Shown here one piece after another: positions 12,043 through 22,502 of a DNA stretch of 64,000 nt. The stretch lies in the NCBI GenBank assembly GCA_026413225.1, contig CM048552.1, forward strand, positions 164,374,053 to 164,438,052. Direction: 5' to 3'. The number at the start of each line of letters is the position of its first letter. Position 1 is the first letter of the stretch. Source of the DNA: Otis tarda (lineage: Eukaryota > Chordata > Aves > Otidiformes > Otididae). The position numbers were made by a program, and so were the translations under genes. The notes below the pieces were generated by a model. That model did no database searches. It was given only the letters and a program-made list of their open reading frames with translations, and had not been told where the DNA came from.

Positions 12043-13299
12043 TTATTGGCTGTTCTCACCTAAAATCAGATCTCCTTGAGGTACACATCGAACTTCCCCA
12101 TCCTCCCGCATCACCCACCAAGTACATCCAGGTCCTTGAGCAAAAGCAATCCCACGGGTGGGTTTGCCTTTGCCCAGGGGAGGAATAACCCAGACCGTCT
12201 TTCCTAACATATTCCTTAGATGCACCACAGGGACTTTATCACCCTCTACAGTATGTAACAGTTCTGACTGGGCAGGGCCAGCTCGATTGGTGGATCCCCG
12301 AGTGTTAACTAACCAGGTAGCTTTTGCTAAATGTTTATCCCAGTTTTTGAAGGTCCCACCACCCATTGCTTTCAGTGTAGTTTTCAGCAGTCCATTGTAC
12401 CGTTCAATTTTTCCAGAGGCTGGTGCATGATAGGGGATGTGATATACCCACTCAATGCCATGCTCTTTGGCCCAGGTGTCTATGAGATTGTTTCGGAAAT
12501 GAGTCCCGTTGTCTGACTCAATTCTTTCTGGAGTACCATGTCGCCAGAGAACTTGCTTTTCAAGGCCCAAGATGGTGTTCCGGGCAGTAGCATGGGGTAC
12601 GGGATAAGTCTCTAGCCACCCAGTGGTAGCTTCCACCATTGTAAGCACATGGCGCTTACCTTGACGGGTTTGTGGGAGTGTGATGTAATCAATTTGCCAA
12701 GCTTCTCCATACTTATACTTCAGCCATCGTCCTCCATACCAAAGAGGCTTTAACCGCTTGGCCTGCTTAATTGCAGCGCATGTTTCACAGTCATGGATAA
12801 CCTGTGCAATAGTATCCATGGTCAAGTCCACCCCTCGATCACGAGCCCATTTGTATGTTGCATCTCTTCCTTGATGGCCCGAGGTGTCATGAGCCCACCG
12901 AGCTAAAAATAGTTCACTTCTGTGTTGCCAGTCTAGGTCCACTTGGGAAACTTTAATCTTAGCAGCCTGATCCACCCTTTGGTTATTTTGGTGTTCTTCC
13001 GTGGCTCGACTCTTGGGTACGTGGGCATCTACGTGACGTACTTTTACAACCAGATTCTCTAGCCGAGCAGCAATATCTTGCCACAATGCGGCAGCCCAGA
13101 TGGGCTTGCCTCTACGCTGCCAGTTGCTCTGTTTCCACTGCTTTAACCACCCCCACAGAGCGTTTGCCACCATCCATGAGTCGGTGTAGAGATAGAGTTT
13201 TGGCCATTTTTCCCGTTCAGCGATGTCTAAAGCCAACTGGATGGCCTTCACCTTTGCAAACTGACTTGATTCACCTTGGCCGTCAGTAGCTTCTGCAAC
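12043..13299 (-). pseudogene. RNase H end and integrase part of pol
   Basis: RNase H residues include YTDS and, near its end, RVDQAA. Counting from the GTG at 13251, the integrase zinc-binding residues are His121, His126, Cys155 and Cys158. The catalytic triad is Asp188, Asp247 and Glu283, with exactly 35 residues between the last two (DD35E). The C-terminal domain ends about 115 residues after Glu283. This segment is uninterrupted but has no start of its own and would have been made only as part of the Gag-Pol fusion. Confidence 0.9.
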
Positions 13300-14170
13300 T
13301 CATCGTGTAGGACTCCACACAGCAGCTTTCCACTTCCGATGTTTTCCTACAATACGACAGGACCCATCAGTGAACAGGGCATATCTCTTCTCATCTTCTG
13401 GTAAATTATTATATGGTGGGGCTTCTTCAGCACGTGTCACCTCCTCCTCTGGTGGCATTCCAAAATCTTTGCCTTCTGGCCAATCTGTGATTACTTCTAA
13501 GATTCCTGGGCGATTAGGGTTTCCTATTCGAGCTCGCTGTGTGATCAGTGCGACCCATTTACTCCACGTGGCGTCAGTTGCATGATGTGTAGAGGGGATC
13601 TTCCCTTTGAACATCCAGCCTAGCACTGGCAGTCGCGGTGCCAGGAGGAGCTGTGCTTCAGTACCAATCACTTCTGAAGCAGCTCGAACTCCTTCATATG
13701 CTGCCAGTATTTCTTTTTCAGTTGGAGTGTAGCAGGCCTCAGAACCTCTATATCCCCGGCTCCAAAAGCCCAGGGGTCGACCTCGAGTCTCCCCTGGTGT
13801 TCTTTGCCAAAGACTCCAGGTAGGGCCATTCTCCCCGGCTGCGGTGTAGAGGATATTTTTCACATCTTGTCCTGTCCGGACTGGCCCAAGGGCTACTGCA
13901 AGAACAATCTCCTGTTTAATTTGTTCAAAGGCTTGTCGTTGTTCAGGGCCCCATTTAAAATCGTTCCTCTTTCGAGTCACTTCATAGAGAGGGCTTACAA
14001 TCATACTGTAATTTGGAATATGCATTCTCCAGAAACCCACAACGCCCAAGAAAGCCTGTGTTTCCTTTTTGTTCGTTGGTGGAGCCATAGCTGTTATTTT
14101 GTTGACCACGTCCATTGGAATGTGACGACGTCCATCTTGCCATTTTACTCCTAAAAACTGGATCTTGTGC
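13300..14170 (-). pseudogene. RT connection and first part of RNase H
   Basis: After the frameshift, the pol reading continues in another frame. It contains FLGVVGFWRMHIPNYS and a thumb/connection region, then the RNase H start with FTDGSC, whose Asp is the first catalytic residue. The segment ends at the TGA at 13300-13302. The 49 bases to the next segment remain in the same frame, so this is a single internal stop and not a further indel. Confidence 0.86.
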
Positions 14171-15226
14171 AGGCCCCTTGACTTTGCTTTGTTTTATGGC
14201 AAAACCGGCTTTCAGAAGGATTTGTATTATTTTCTCCCCTTTTTCAAAAACTTCTGCTGCTATGTTGCCCCATACGATGATGTCATCAATGTACTGCAGG
14301 TGCTCTGGAGCTCCACCCTTTTCTAATACAGTCTGGATGAGTCCATGGCAAATGGTGGGGCTGTGTTTCCACCCCTGGGGCAATCGATTCCAGGTGTACT
14401 GAACACCCCTCCAAGTGAAAGCAAACTGTGGCCTGCATTCTGGTGCCAAAGGGATGGAGAAGAAGGCATTGGCAATATCAATGGTGGCATACCACTTGGC
14501 TGCTTTTGACTCCAGTTCATACTGAAGCTCTAGCATATCTGGCACGGCAGCACTCAGCGGTGGCGTAACTTCATTTAGGCCACGATAGTCCACTGTTAAC
14601 CTCCACTCTCCATTAGATTTTCTCACTGGCCATATGGGACTGTTAAAGGGTGAGTGGGACTTGCTGATCACTCCCTGGCTCTCCAGTCGACGAATCAACT
14701 TGAGGATGGGTATTATGGAGTCTCGGTTGGTGCGGTATTGCCGCCGGTGCACTGTGGTGGTAGCAATTGGTACCTGTTGTTCCTCAACCTTCAGTAATCC
14801 CACAACAGAAGGGTCCTTTGAGAGCTTGGGCAAGGTGGCCAGCTGTTTATTCTCCTCTGTCTCCACAGCGGCTATACCAAAAGCCCACCGATACCCTCTT
14901 GGGTCTTTGAAATACCCACTCCTGAGGTAATCTATACCAAGAATGCAGGGAGCATCTGGGCCAGTCACTATGGGGTGCTTTTGCCACTCATTTCCAGTCA
15001 AACTTACTTCAGCCTCCAACACAGTCAGCTCTTGGGATCCTCCTGTCACTCCAGAAATACAAATGGGTTCTGCCCCTTTATGTCTTGATGGCATTAGGGT
15101 ACACTGTGCGCCAGTGTCTACTAGAGCCTTATACTCTTGTGGATCTGATGTGCCAGGCCATTTAATCCATACAGTCCAATAAACTCTGTTGTCCCTCTCC
15201 TCCGCCTGGCTGGAGGCAGGGCCCCT
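14170..15226 (-). pseudogene. Protease and reverse transcriptase part of pol
   Basis: The aspartic protease active site DTG (in LVDTGAQ) is at 15110-15118, about 37 codons after the gag stop. RT follows: the fingers region has LTVDYRGLN, the palm has the AxxDIANAFFSIP stretch, then LPQGWKHSP, and the catalytic YIDD at 14282-14293. Matching of these blocks to ERV-L-type RT is from family knowledge. The frame is open from the UAG to the frameshift near 14170, after which the original frame reads nonsense to a stop at 13982. Confidence 0.88.
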
Positions 15227-15229
15227 CTA
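15227..15229 (-). other. In-frame UAG between gag and pro-pol
   Basis: The gag frame ends in TAG followed by AGAGGGGCC. The next 45 codons to the ATG at 15094 are open and in the same frame, and they contain the protease DTG. This arrangement calls for stop-codon readthrough, as in gammaretroviruses, and not a ribosomal frameshift. A readthrough-promoting RNA structure downstream is likely but I did not fold it. Confidence 0.8.
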
Positions 15230-17380
15230 ATCCTGTTCATAATATTCGTCGCTCACTTCCTGTGAATATGAATTAGAATTCCCTTCCATAGGATCGTAGG
15301 TAAGATCAGCCCTTCTATTCCGTCTGGGGAACTGTCCACTGGAGACTGGAGCAGCAGTTTTCCGGGGAGAACCTCTGTTTGCAAATGTTTTTCCCTGCAG
15401 CTCACGTACCCGTGCCTCTAGGTCTGAGGTAGGTTTCCCATCCCACTTTCTCATGTCCTCTCCTCGGTCACGCAAGGTAAACCACAGGATACCTCGCCGT
15501 GTGTACCGTCTCTCTTGAGCAGGGAAACGTTTACTCCTAATAGCTGAAATACTGCTCTGTATGGGCGGGGAGTAGGACCTATCTTCTTTTAACTGCTGGA
15601 CCTCCCGAGATAGTTTCTCCACAGCTGAGACAAGGGAAGAAGAGAGAGTGTCTTCATATTGCCGGAGCTGAGTAGCCAATTCATCTATTGTTGGTCCCTC
15701 TCCCTCTTTCCAGAGCATAATTGCCAATGAATTGGCATACGATGATGGTACACTCCGTAGAAACTTCCGCCACATGAGCCGTGTGCACCGGACTTCATCT
15801 GGATCTTGGGGTGACTCCTCACTGTCTAGGTCACTATAAATGGTTTCCAGCACAGCTAATTCCCTTAGGTACTGGATACCTCTCTCTATGGTGGTCCACT
15901 TGCCTGGATGATAAGTAATATCTTCCTTAAAGGGATATCTTTCCTTCATACTTGACAGGAGTCGCCTCCAGAGGCTGAGAGCTTGTGCACCTCTTCCAAT
16001 CACTTTGTCAATGCCTGCTTCCCTAGAAAGGGATCCCAGCTGTTTAGCTTCCTTACCTTCTAATTCCAGGCTACTGGCCCCATTATCCCAGCATCGAAGC
16101 AGCCAGGTGAGAAAGTGCTCGCCTGGACGGCGGCCAAAATCTTTTCGTATGTCTCGCAACTCATTCAGGGATAGGGATCGGGTGGTTTCAGTCTCATTTA
16201 TGAGTTCCTCTCTTACGAGTTCCTCTCTCATAAGTTCCTCTTCTTCCTCTTCTGTTCGTGATGGTCCTGGTTTTTCCTCATCCCTTACTAAACGAGCTGA
16301 CTTTCGCTTCCAAGATTTCTTCTTCTGTACAGGGGCGACTGATACTGACACAGGTTGGTTCTCTGATTCAGCTGCAGTGCCAGTAACTAGAGTTGGAGTA
16401 GCCACAGGGCCAGTAGCTGGGGCTGAAGTAGCCACAGGGCCGGTAGCTGGGGCTGGAGTAACCACAGGGCCGGTAGCTGGGGCTGGAGCAGCCGCAGGAC
16501 CGGTAGCCGGGGCTGGAGCAGCCGCAGGGCCGGTAGCCGGGGCTGGAGCAGCCGCAGGGCCGGTAGCCGGGGCTGGAGCAGCCATGGTATGGGTTGGTTG
16601 ATTTTTTCTCCCTTCTTCCTGAGGGTGCTGCACGTTAAGCAGTGTTTGGTAGATACTAGCCAGTGCCCAGCACAAAGCAGTAAGCTTTGCCTCTTTAGAA
16701 TAGCCATGGCATTTTTCTTTCAAATATTCGATCACTTCATCAGGATTCTGTAGTTGTTCAGGAGTGAAGTTCCAGACCATTGGAGGTGAGAAGTTCTCTA
16801 GGTACCTGCCCATCTTCTCCCACACACCATGCCACCCCTGCCCCTCCAACCTCAAGGTAGATCTCCGGGTGAATTTTGTAAATAGCTGTTTAATCCTAAA
16901 CAACATCTGAAACCCATTTAGGACACAGAGCAATAGGAGTATGCTGGCTTGCACATCCCAAGGATATTCAAAATTCCCAAGAGCTGATGTGACTAGCTCA
17001 AAAGAAAAAGGGAAGGTAAAGGAGTAGGGGAAGGTACCCTCCTCTGACTTCCCCATAGATTGGTTCTCCGGGGAGAAAAAGAAAAATGTGTGATTATTAA
17101 TAATTCTTACCAAATGGCATCCAAAGTACGGAGTTGCCAGCAATGCCGAAAACAAGGACCAGATTAATTTCATGACCAGTGATGATACCATATCATAAGC
17201 CAGTAGTGCCCAGTAAATCAAAATGAGAATTCTCATCCATTTCCGGGAAGTGATAAACAGCATCAAAGGAAATATGTGATGCAACTTAGAACAGACATAA
17301 CACAACCATGTGAACACGTAGTACAACATTGTGACCAGGGATTCAAATAAAATAATGAGCACTTGTAACAACTTTAACAC
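15227..17380 (-). CDS. Complete ERV-L-like gag
   Basis: 717 codons from an initial GTG; the first ATG is codon 18 (17329) and another ATG in an MGKSEEG context is codon 109 (17056). Residues 1-100 are strikingly hydrophobic, with several possible membrane segments. If translation starts at codon 109, this part is simply an open leader. A Pro/Ala/Thr/Gly tandem repeat lies near residues 265-335, followed by an acidic Glu run and then a capsid-like region around residues 395-590. The C-terminus is rich in Arg/Lys with no CCHC zinc knuckle. The stop is a UAG in frame with pro-pol. The frame has no internal break. Assignment rests on position between primer site and protease and on the capsid-like region. 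Confidence 0.88.
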   Translation of the reverse strand: MLKLLQVLIILFESLVTMLYYVFTWLCYVCSKLHHIFPLMLFITSRKWMRILILIYWALLAYDMVSSLVMKLIWSLFSALLATPYFGCHLVRIINNHTFFFFSPENQSMGKSEEGTFPYSFTFPFSFELVTSALGNFEYPWDVQASILLLLCVLNGFQMLFRIKQLFTKFTRRSTLRLEGQGWHGVWEKMGRYLENFSPPMVWNFTPEQLQNPDEVIEYLKEKCHGYSKEAKLTALCWALASIYQTLLNVQHPQEEGRKNQPTHTMAAPAPATGPAAAPAPATGPAAAPAPATGPAAAPAPATGPVVTPAPATGPVATSAPATGPVATPTLVTGTAAESENQPVSVSVAPVQKKKSWKRKSARLVRDEEKPGPSRTEEEEEELMREELVREELINETETTRSLSLNELRDIRKDFGRRPGEHFLTWLLRCWDNGASSLELEGKEAKQLGSLSREAGIDKVIGRGAQALSLWRRLLSSMKERYPFKEDITYHPGKWTTIERGIQYLRELAVLETIYSDLDSEESPQDPDEVRCTRLMWRKFLRSVPSSYANSLAIMLWKEGEGPTIDELATQLRQYEDTLSSSLVSAVEKLSREVQQLKEDRSYSPPIQSSISAIRSKRFPAQERRYTRRGILWFTLRDRGEDMRKWDGKPTSDLEARVRELQGKTFANRGSPRKTAAPVSSGQFPRRNRRADLTYDPMEGNSNSYSQEVSDEYYEQD
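16378..16583 (-). repeat. 30-bp coding minisatellite in gag, about 7 units
   Basis: Tandem 30-bp units within gag encode the ten-residue Pro/Ala/Thr/Gly repeat. The block is one unit shorter than the copy at 9904-10139. Since the two gag copies are otherwise almost identical, this is a recent slippage or exchange within the repeat. Confidence 0.88.
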
Positions 17381-17416
17381 ACGCTAGTCAGACCTCTCCT
17401 TACCTCAACCCTTCGA

Positions 17417-17434
17417 GCCCCACGTTGGGCGCCA
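17417..17434 (-). other. Primer-binding site, tRNA-Lys1,2 type
   Basis: On the minus strand, TGGCGCCCAACGTGGGGC lies seven bases after the 5' LTR. This is the sequence complementary to the 3' end of tRNA-Lys1,2, as used by several betaretroviruses and lentiviruses. The seven-base gap to the LTR end is longer than usual. Confidence 0.85.
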
Positions 17435-17441
17435 AAAAGAC

Positions 17442-18061
17442 TGTGATGGTTTAGCCCGAATCACTACACAGTTTCTCGCTCACCCTCCCCCTCCCCAGGC
17501 GGGTGGGGGAGAGAATTGGGAAGGAAGGAGAACTCGTGGGTTGAGATAAAGATAATTTACTAAAATAAAAAGGGAAAACTACAATAATAACAGAATATAA
17601 GGATATTAAAAATATACAAAGTGAACAATATGTGTTTTCTCACCACCCGATGTCCCAATGACCGATACAGCCCGTCCCGAGCAGCGATCACGGAAACAAA
17701 ACCGAGCAGCAAGCAAAGGAGCAAAAGGGAGCCAGCAAGGTAGAGGGAACGATGCCAGCAAAACGAGCAGGAAAGATGGATGCCAGGAAGGCAGATACCC
17801 ACCCTTGCCTGCCCCCATGAGCATGACGTTTATGGCATGGAATACTCTCTTTGGCCAGTTTGGGTCAATTATCCTGTCTGTCTTTCTCCCAGCTTCCTGT
17901 ATCTGCAAATTAGTGAGACTTGGAAAGCAGGACGGTGTCCTTGGTCTCATTCACAACAACTGGTATCATCAGGGTGTTTATCAACATTCTTCACACACGA
18001 AATCCAAAACATACCAGCTACTGAGAGGAAAGTTAACTCCATCCCTGCCAAAACCAGGACA
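17442..18061 (-). mobile_element. 5' LTR of the provirus
   Basis: 620 bp, minus strand starting TGTCCTGG and ending CATCACA. It matches the LTR at 10998-11617 at every point I compared. Relative to solo LTRs of the same family, the TATATAAG segment is absent at about 17816. No canonical AATAAA is obvious near its end. The right flank starts AGAGG. Confidence 0.9.
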
Positions 18062-18945
18062 AGAGGGTACTTTCAAATTTATTGAGAGAGGTAGCAAAGA
18101 AAACAGTCATTTATACATATAAAAGAAGTACCAAAATTGTAGTACAATAACAGAACATATTTGGACTTTGAAGAGGCTGATCTCTATGACATTCTGATAT
18201 AAACACAGATTATGACAGAGGCTTGTAAATGTTAATGACCTATCACGAGGAACAAGAAGAAACAAAATGGAGACAAAAAAAATGATGTTTTTATTTAAAC
18301 CAGGATCATTAAACTGACATTAAATAAAAATCTAAAAATTAGCATCCATATTTGTTGATATATTAGTATAAATAAGGTAAACATTAATATTAATAACTTA
18401 CTGGGAATTAAATTTACGCTTCTGATCCTGTTCTTGAAAGAAAGTAAGACTGACAGGTAAGCAGGATCCTCGGAATTTTACACAGTGACATCATTATTCT
18501 CAGTAGAACAGGTTTGATCTAACAAAAGCAATGGATATTATACATAGAATCATATAATCATTTACTTTGGAAAAGGCCTTTATGCAGAGAGGAACAGTTG
18601 CATAAGAACACGTCCACAGAAAATAATAACCTGCCAAAAACATGACAGAGAACAGATTTGATTTCTTCCATCAAGGAAAAGAGGAATCTCCAACACCTTA
18701 AATAGACATTGAGTAAAAATTGGAAGTATATTCTGAATGCCCATGTGTTTTGTTGTTTTTTTGGTTTTTTTCTTTTTTTTCCTGACCAAATATACCTCGT
18801 CACTTCTGAGATGAAGACCAATAAATCCTAGATGATATGTTTCTAGTGTAAATACATCTGTTTTGTAGTGTGTTCTTGACCAGATTAGAGACATTTCTAT
18901 TTGTGGTACTGATTGCTGAGAATACCTTTACCACATACCTAGCAA
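18062..18945. other. AT-rich unique DNA, no gene seen
   Basis: No gene or repeat recognised. It forms the right flank of the provirus. Confidence 0.5.
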
Positions 18946-19545
18946 TTTCATAGAGTCATAGAATGGTCTGAGTTGCAAAGGACCTGTAAAGATCATCCAG
19001 TCCAGACTTTCTGCCATGGACAGGGACATCTTCCACTAAATTAGGTTGCTCAAAGACTCATCCAATCTGATATTGAACACTTCCAAATACGGAGTATCCA
19101 CAACTTCTCTGGGAAACCTCACTACCCTCATGGTAAACAATTCCTTATGTCTTATCTAAATTTACCCTCTTTTACTTTAAAACCATTACTCTGTGTCCTG
19201 TAATTACAAGCCCTCTTAAAAAGTCTTTCTCCATCTTTCTTATAAACCCCGTTTAACTACTGAAAGACTACAATAAGGTCTTCCTGGTGCCTTCTCTCCC
19301 CCAGGCTGAAGAATCCCAACTCTCTCAGCCTTCTCTCATCCATCCCTCTGATCATTTTTGTGGCTTTTCTCCCACTCAAACAGGTTCATGTCTTTCTTGT
19401 ACTGGGGACCTCAGAGCTGGGCACACTATGCCAGATCGGGTCTCACTAGAGTGGAGTAGAGGGGCAGAATCACTTACCTCAACTTTTTGGCCATGCTTCT
19501 TTTGATACAGCCTAGGATACCATTGGTTTTCTGGGCTGCAAGCAT
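18946..19545 (-). mobile_element. CR1 LINE fragment, old
   Basis: The low-coordinate end has the CR1 3' tail pattern (TCATAGAGTCATAGAATGG) followed by the AAAGGACCTGTAAAGATCAT block. Higher up, reverse-complement similarity to the C-terminal part of CR1 ORF2 is visible up to the block GGGCTGCAAGCATA. It is 5' truncated and many frames are broken. Confidence 0.85.
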
Positions 19546-19795
19546 ATTTTATTACACATTATACACAGAATATGATTACAAGCCTTTTGGATTCTGCAAA
19601 ATACAGAGCAGTTATTTTAGTAGTGAATGTTGGTATATTTAGGAGAAATATGCCTGTACATCTAAATAGTAGTGCTACCTGAGTGATGTAGTGAATGAGT
19701 ACTATATTAAAAAGTGAATGTATGAGGATCAGCATATTGAATTGCTCAAATTGAACCAAAGGAAATGCTAAGATTAGGAATATCCTGAAAATGTC

Positions 19796-20590
19796 TGTAA
19801 AAGACTGTATCAAAAATTTGTCTCAACATTGTTGAAACAGCGGGCCACCACCCGAGCAATGGCTTCCTGTTATCTTGCAAGGCAACTCCTGTTGTCTTGC
19901 AAACCTGAATGCAGAGCTGGTTCCGAGAAATCTAGCCCTAGCCCCCGGCATGCGCCCAGAGATACATATCACCTGATAATGGGCATGCATATCGCCCGGT
20001 AATGGATCACCCGATAATGGGCATGCATATCGCCACCAGGTGGGGGGTACGGTTAGGAAAACCAGCTCTCGAAATACAATGAAAACAACCAACATAAAAA
20101 GGGACATTTCTGGACTGAGAGAGAGAGATTTCTTCGAGACACTTCTTCAACACTACACTTCTTCGACACTACAGACTCAGACTTCTACACTTCTGCACTT
20201 CACTTCATTCTTCGGAATACACATTCGCCGGAATACACATCCACGGAACCGACATCGAGACGACCAACACCTGACGGATCGTCGCCCCATCGAGTGAATT
20301 GAACTGTCGGGACGCCGCAGCTCCGTGGTGGTAGCTATTACAACCAAAACTCTTTTCCCTCTTTCCTTCCTTTCTCTCCTTTCTCTTCCATTTACAAACT
20401 TCTTGTCGGGTTAATAAAGCTACCTGGCACTTGACTCCGTTTTGAGTCTTAATTCTGTTCCCGAGAATACGAACAAAACCACGCTCCGGTGTGTGTGAGG
20501 TCGGTCCAGCCGCCCCTAGCCTCTCAGACTCATCTGAGGTCGGCTAGAACGCAAGGGGGCCTTCCTCTCGTCCGAAATCGGAACCTGACA
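19796..20590 (+). mobile_element. Solo LTR, 795 bp, family C
   Basis: The unit runs from TGTAAAAGAC to AACCTGACA and is bounded on both sides by ATGTC (19791-19795 and 20591-20595), an exact 5-bp target duplication. A TATA-like ACATAAAAA is at about 20092 and AATAAA at 20413-20418. An internal direct repeat of about 25 bp (GATAATGGGCATGCATATCG) occurs near 19975 and 20012. A related copy on the other strand lies at 28573-29335. Confidence 0.88.
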
Positions 20591-20595
20591 ATGTC

Positions 20596-22502
20596 TTTTT
20601 ACTGTCAAGATTAAGTTTATATCTCTAGTAGTAAGATATTTTTTTAGTAGAAATTCCTGTTCCTCAGTAGGAATTGATCAGTAAATCAAAACCATTTTAA
20701 TGAGGTCTGTGTATCTGCAATGTGTTGGTTGATTGTTTGTTTATTTTTTTCCTTTGAATAGATTTGGTTGATCTCTGGGACTGAACATCACTAACATACA
20801 TTTTGTTCAAAAGTATAAGAAAGATCAAGCATTTCTACATTAGGTATTGTTGGGCATTTGATGACCGCCTGGAACAGAATTTCCAATTAAATTTTCTCTA
20901 TAGGAAGGTTGTTTGGGTTTTTTTTTCTGAGACAAAAAAAAATGTTAAAAATAATAGTTCACTTTCATCAAACCTCATTAAAACTGCTTCAAACACCCAA
21001 GCAATGAGTGACATGGGATGATCAGGAGAATTTCTTCAAAATCGTATTTCTGTTCAAAATTACGGTTTAATGTAGATATGGCCTAAGGCAGCTTAGCTTA
21101 GACTAAACCTTTATACAAAAAAAAAAAGCAAGTAGTTTTGAGAAATTATTTTCTGAACTTCAGTTCAAAGACTGTATGAAATAATGATGTTATGGGTCTT
21201 GAATTACTGATTACTTTTGTGAGTTTGTCCCTAAGAACTGGCTTTTTAAAAAATGTATTTTATTAACCTACTTAAGCAATTAAAGATTCAAGTAACAAAG
21301 GTGCCAAATTCCAGGCATAATTTCTGCATCCACTGATAAACCTGCTTTTGGCTTTCATGTAATAAGATCACACTGAAAAATTTGCTATGTCTGATAATGA
21401 TAAAAGAGTATTTGTGTACTCTGAACTGCTGTTCTTTTAAGTTTTCTAGGTCCAGAAATTATTAAGTCAATCACAGTGTTTAGAAACTTTACTGCATTTA
21501 GAAACTTTACTGTGTTATAATAGTATATAATTGTGACAAGAATATCTTAATTATACAAACAAAATATACTAATTATTGACAAAAAGAAGATATTACATCT
21601 AATGCCAGAAAAATTATGTTTGTATGTTTAGTGACCTATAATAATGTAGAACATCATTAATATAAAATTGACTGATACCTATGAAATGAAAGATGTGAGG
21701 TTTTGTTTCATTAGCATTTTCTTTTTTTTTTAATGTTAACAAATACATTTAGCACTTTGAAGATTATGAAATAGAAGAATTGTAATTGTCCCTGCCGCAG
21801 ATTTTTTTTTTTACAGGAATGCTATTGATTATTTAATTTATAACTCTAAAATATTCCTTAGTAACTAAGGCTGTGGGGATGTAATATTTAAATATTTTTT
21901 CTTTACTTGAAAATTGTAATTGCAGAAAAATGGTCATATTTTTTTCTTGCCCCTGAGAAAGTGTTTATCTCAATAATGATTTGATACTATACATATGCCA
22001 AGTACTGGTCTAATCTGAATTCACTTTTAGTTTCTAATTAGACATCTGCTAAATTCCATAACAGGAAATCTAATGGAGTTGTGTTATAATTTGTCAAAGT
22101 GATTAATGATTCATAGTGTTAAAGTGTCCGTAAATTGAGCTCTTTTATGAATCATTATACAAGTTGAAATTAAGCTCTTTAGCTTTTATGAAGAATGTTT
22201 CAAACTTGTATAATTACCAGCAATTACAACAGCAAAACACCTCAAAAAAAGTAAAGATCAAATGATAAAGCTATTTTTTGCTATTCTCTAATTGGAATAC
22301 TTATGCTCAAAGTAACTGCGAAACTAAAGAAAAAATACTCTGTCTCTTTTTTTTCTTTCCTCTCTAACTTTTTGACATTCCACATTTTTAATGAAAATAT
22401 GTGGTGAATTCTTAACTATATATTTTCCAAGTTGATGGGGAAAATTGTGAAATAAAATTCATTATTTTTTGTGCTGTTTAATGAATTACACAGAAAGTTA
22501 CA
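20596..22502. other. AT-rich unique DNA with adjacent inverted repeats
   Basis: No gene seen. A 19-bp unit containing TTTAGAAACTTTACTG is directly duplicated near 21480-21516. Two neighbouring inverted repeats occupy 22105-22214; see the separate entry. Confidence 0.5.
22105..22214. repeat. Two adjacent inverted repeats
   Basis: AATGATTCATA (22105-22115) is the exact reverse complement of 22146-22156. Overlapping its end, the arm 22154-22169 pairs with 22198-22214 with a single extra A. The result is two consecutive potential hairpins of about 50 and 60 bases. No transposon ends or tRNA pattern are seen. Confidence 0.7.

Larger units (their letters stand above)
12043..15226 (-). pseudogene. 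ERV-L-like pro-pol, broken by one frameshift and one stop
   Basis: Domains in order: protease, reverse transcriptase, RNase H, integrase. The frame starts directly after the gag UAG and in the same frame as gag. A one-base frame change occurs at roughly 14150-14185, just after the RT palm, and an in-frame TGA lies at 13300-13302 within RNase H. Otherwise each segment stays open. The element would make Gag but not a full-length Pol. The two lesions and the otherwise intact frames suggest a young element. Confidence 0.9.
9140..18061 (-). mobile_element. Partially tandem ERV-L-like provirus
   Basis: Read on the minus strand the order is LTR (18061-17442), primer site, gag, pro-pol, LTR (11617-10998), primer site, and a second gag that stops at 9140. 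The two LTRs start and end at equivalent points and are both 620 bp. The gag copies are offset by 6444 bases upstream of their 30-bp repeat block and by 6474 downstream, so they differ by one repeat unit. No env lies between integrase and the 3' LTR. The RT core (YIDD; the stretch ANAFFSIP) is of the class III ERV-L type. Near identity of the copies suggests a recent insertion and duplication. The right flank begins AGAGG; no matching left duplication exists because the second unit is truncated. Confidence 0.9.
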
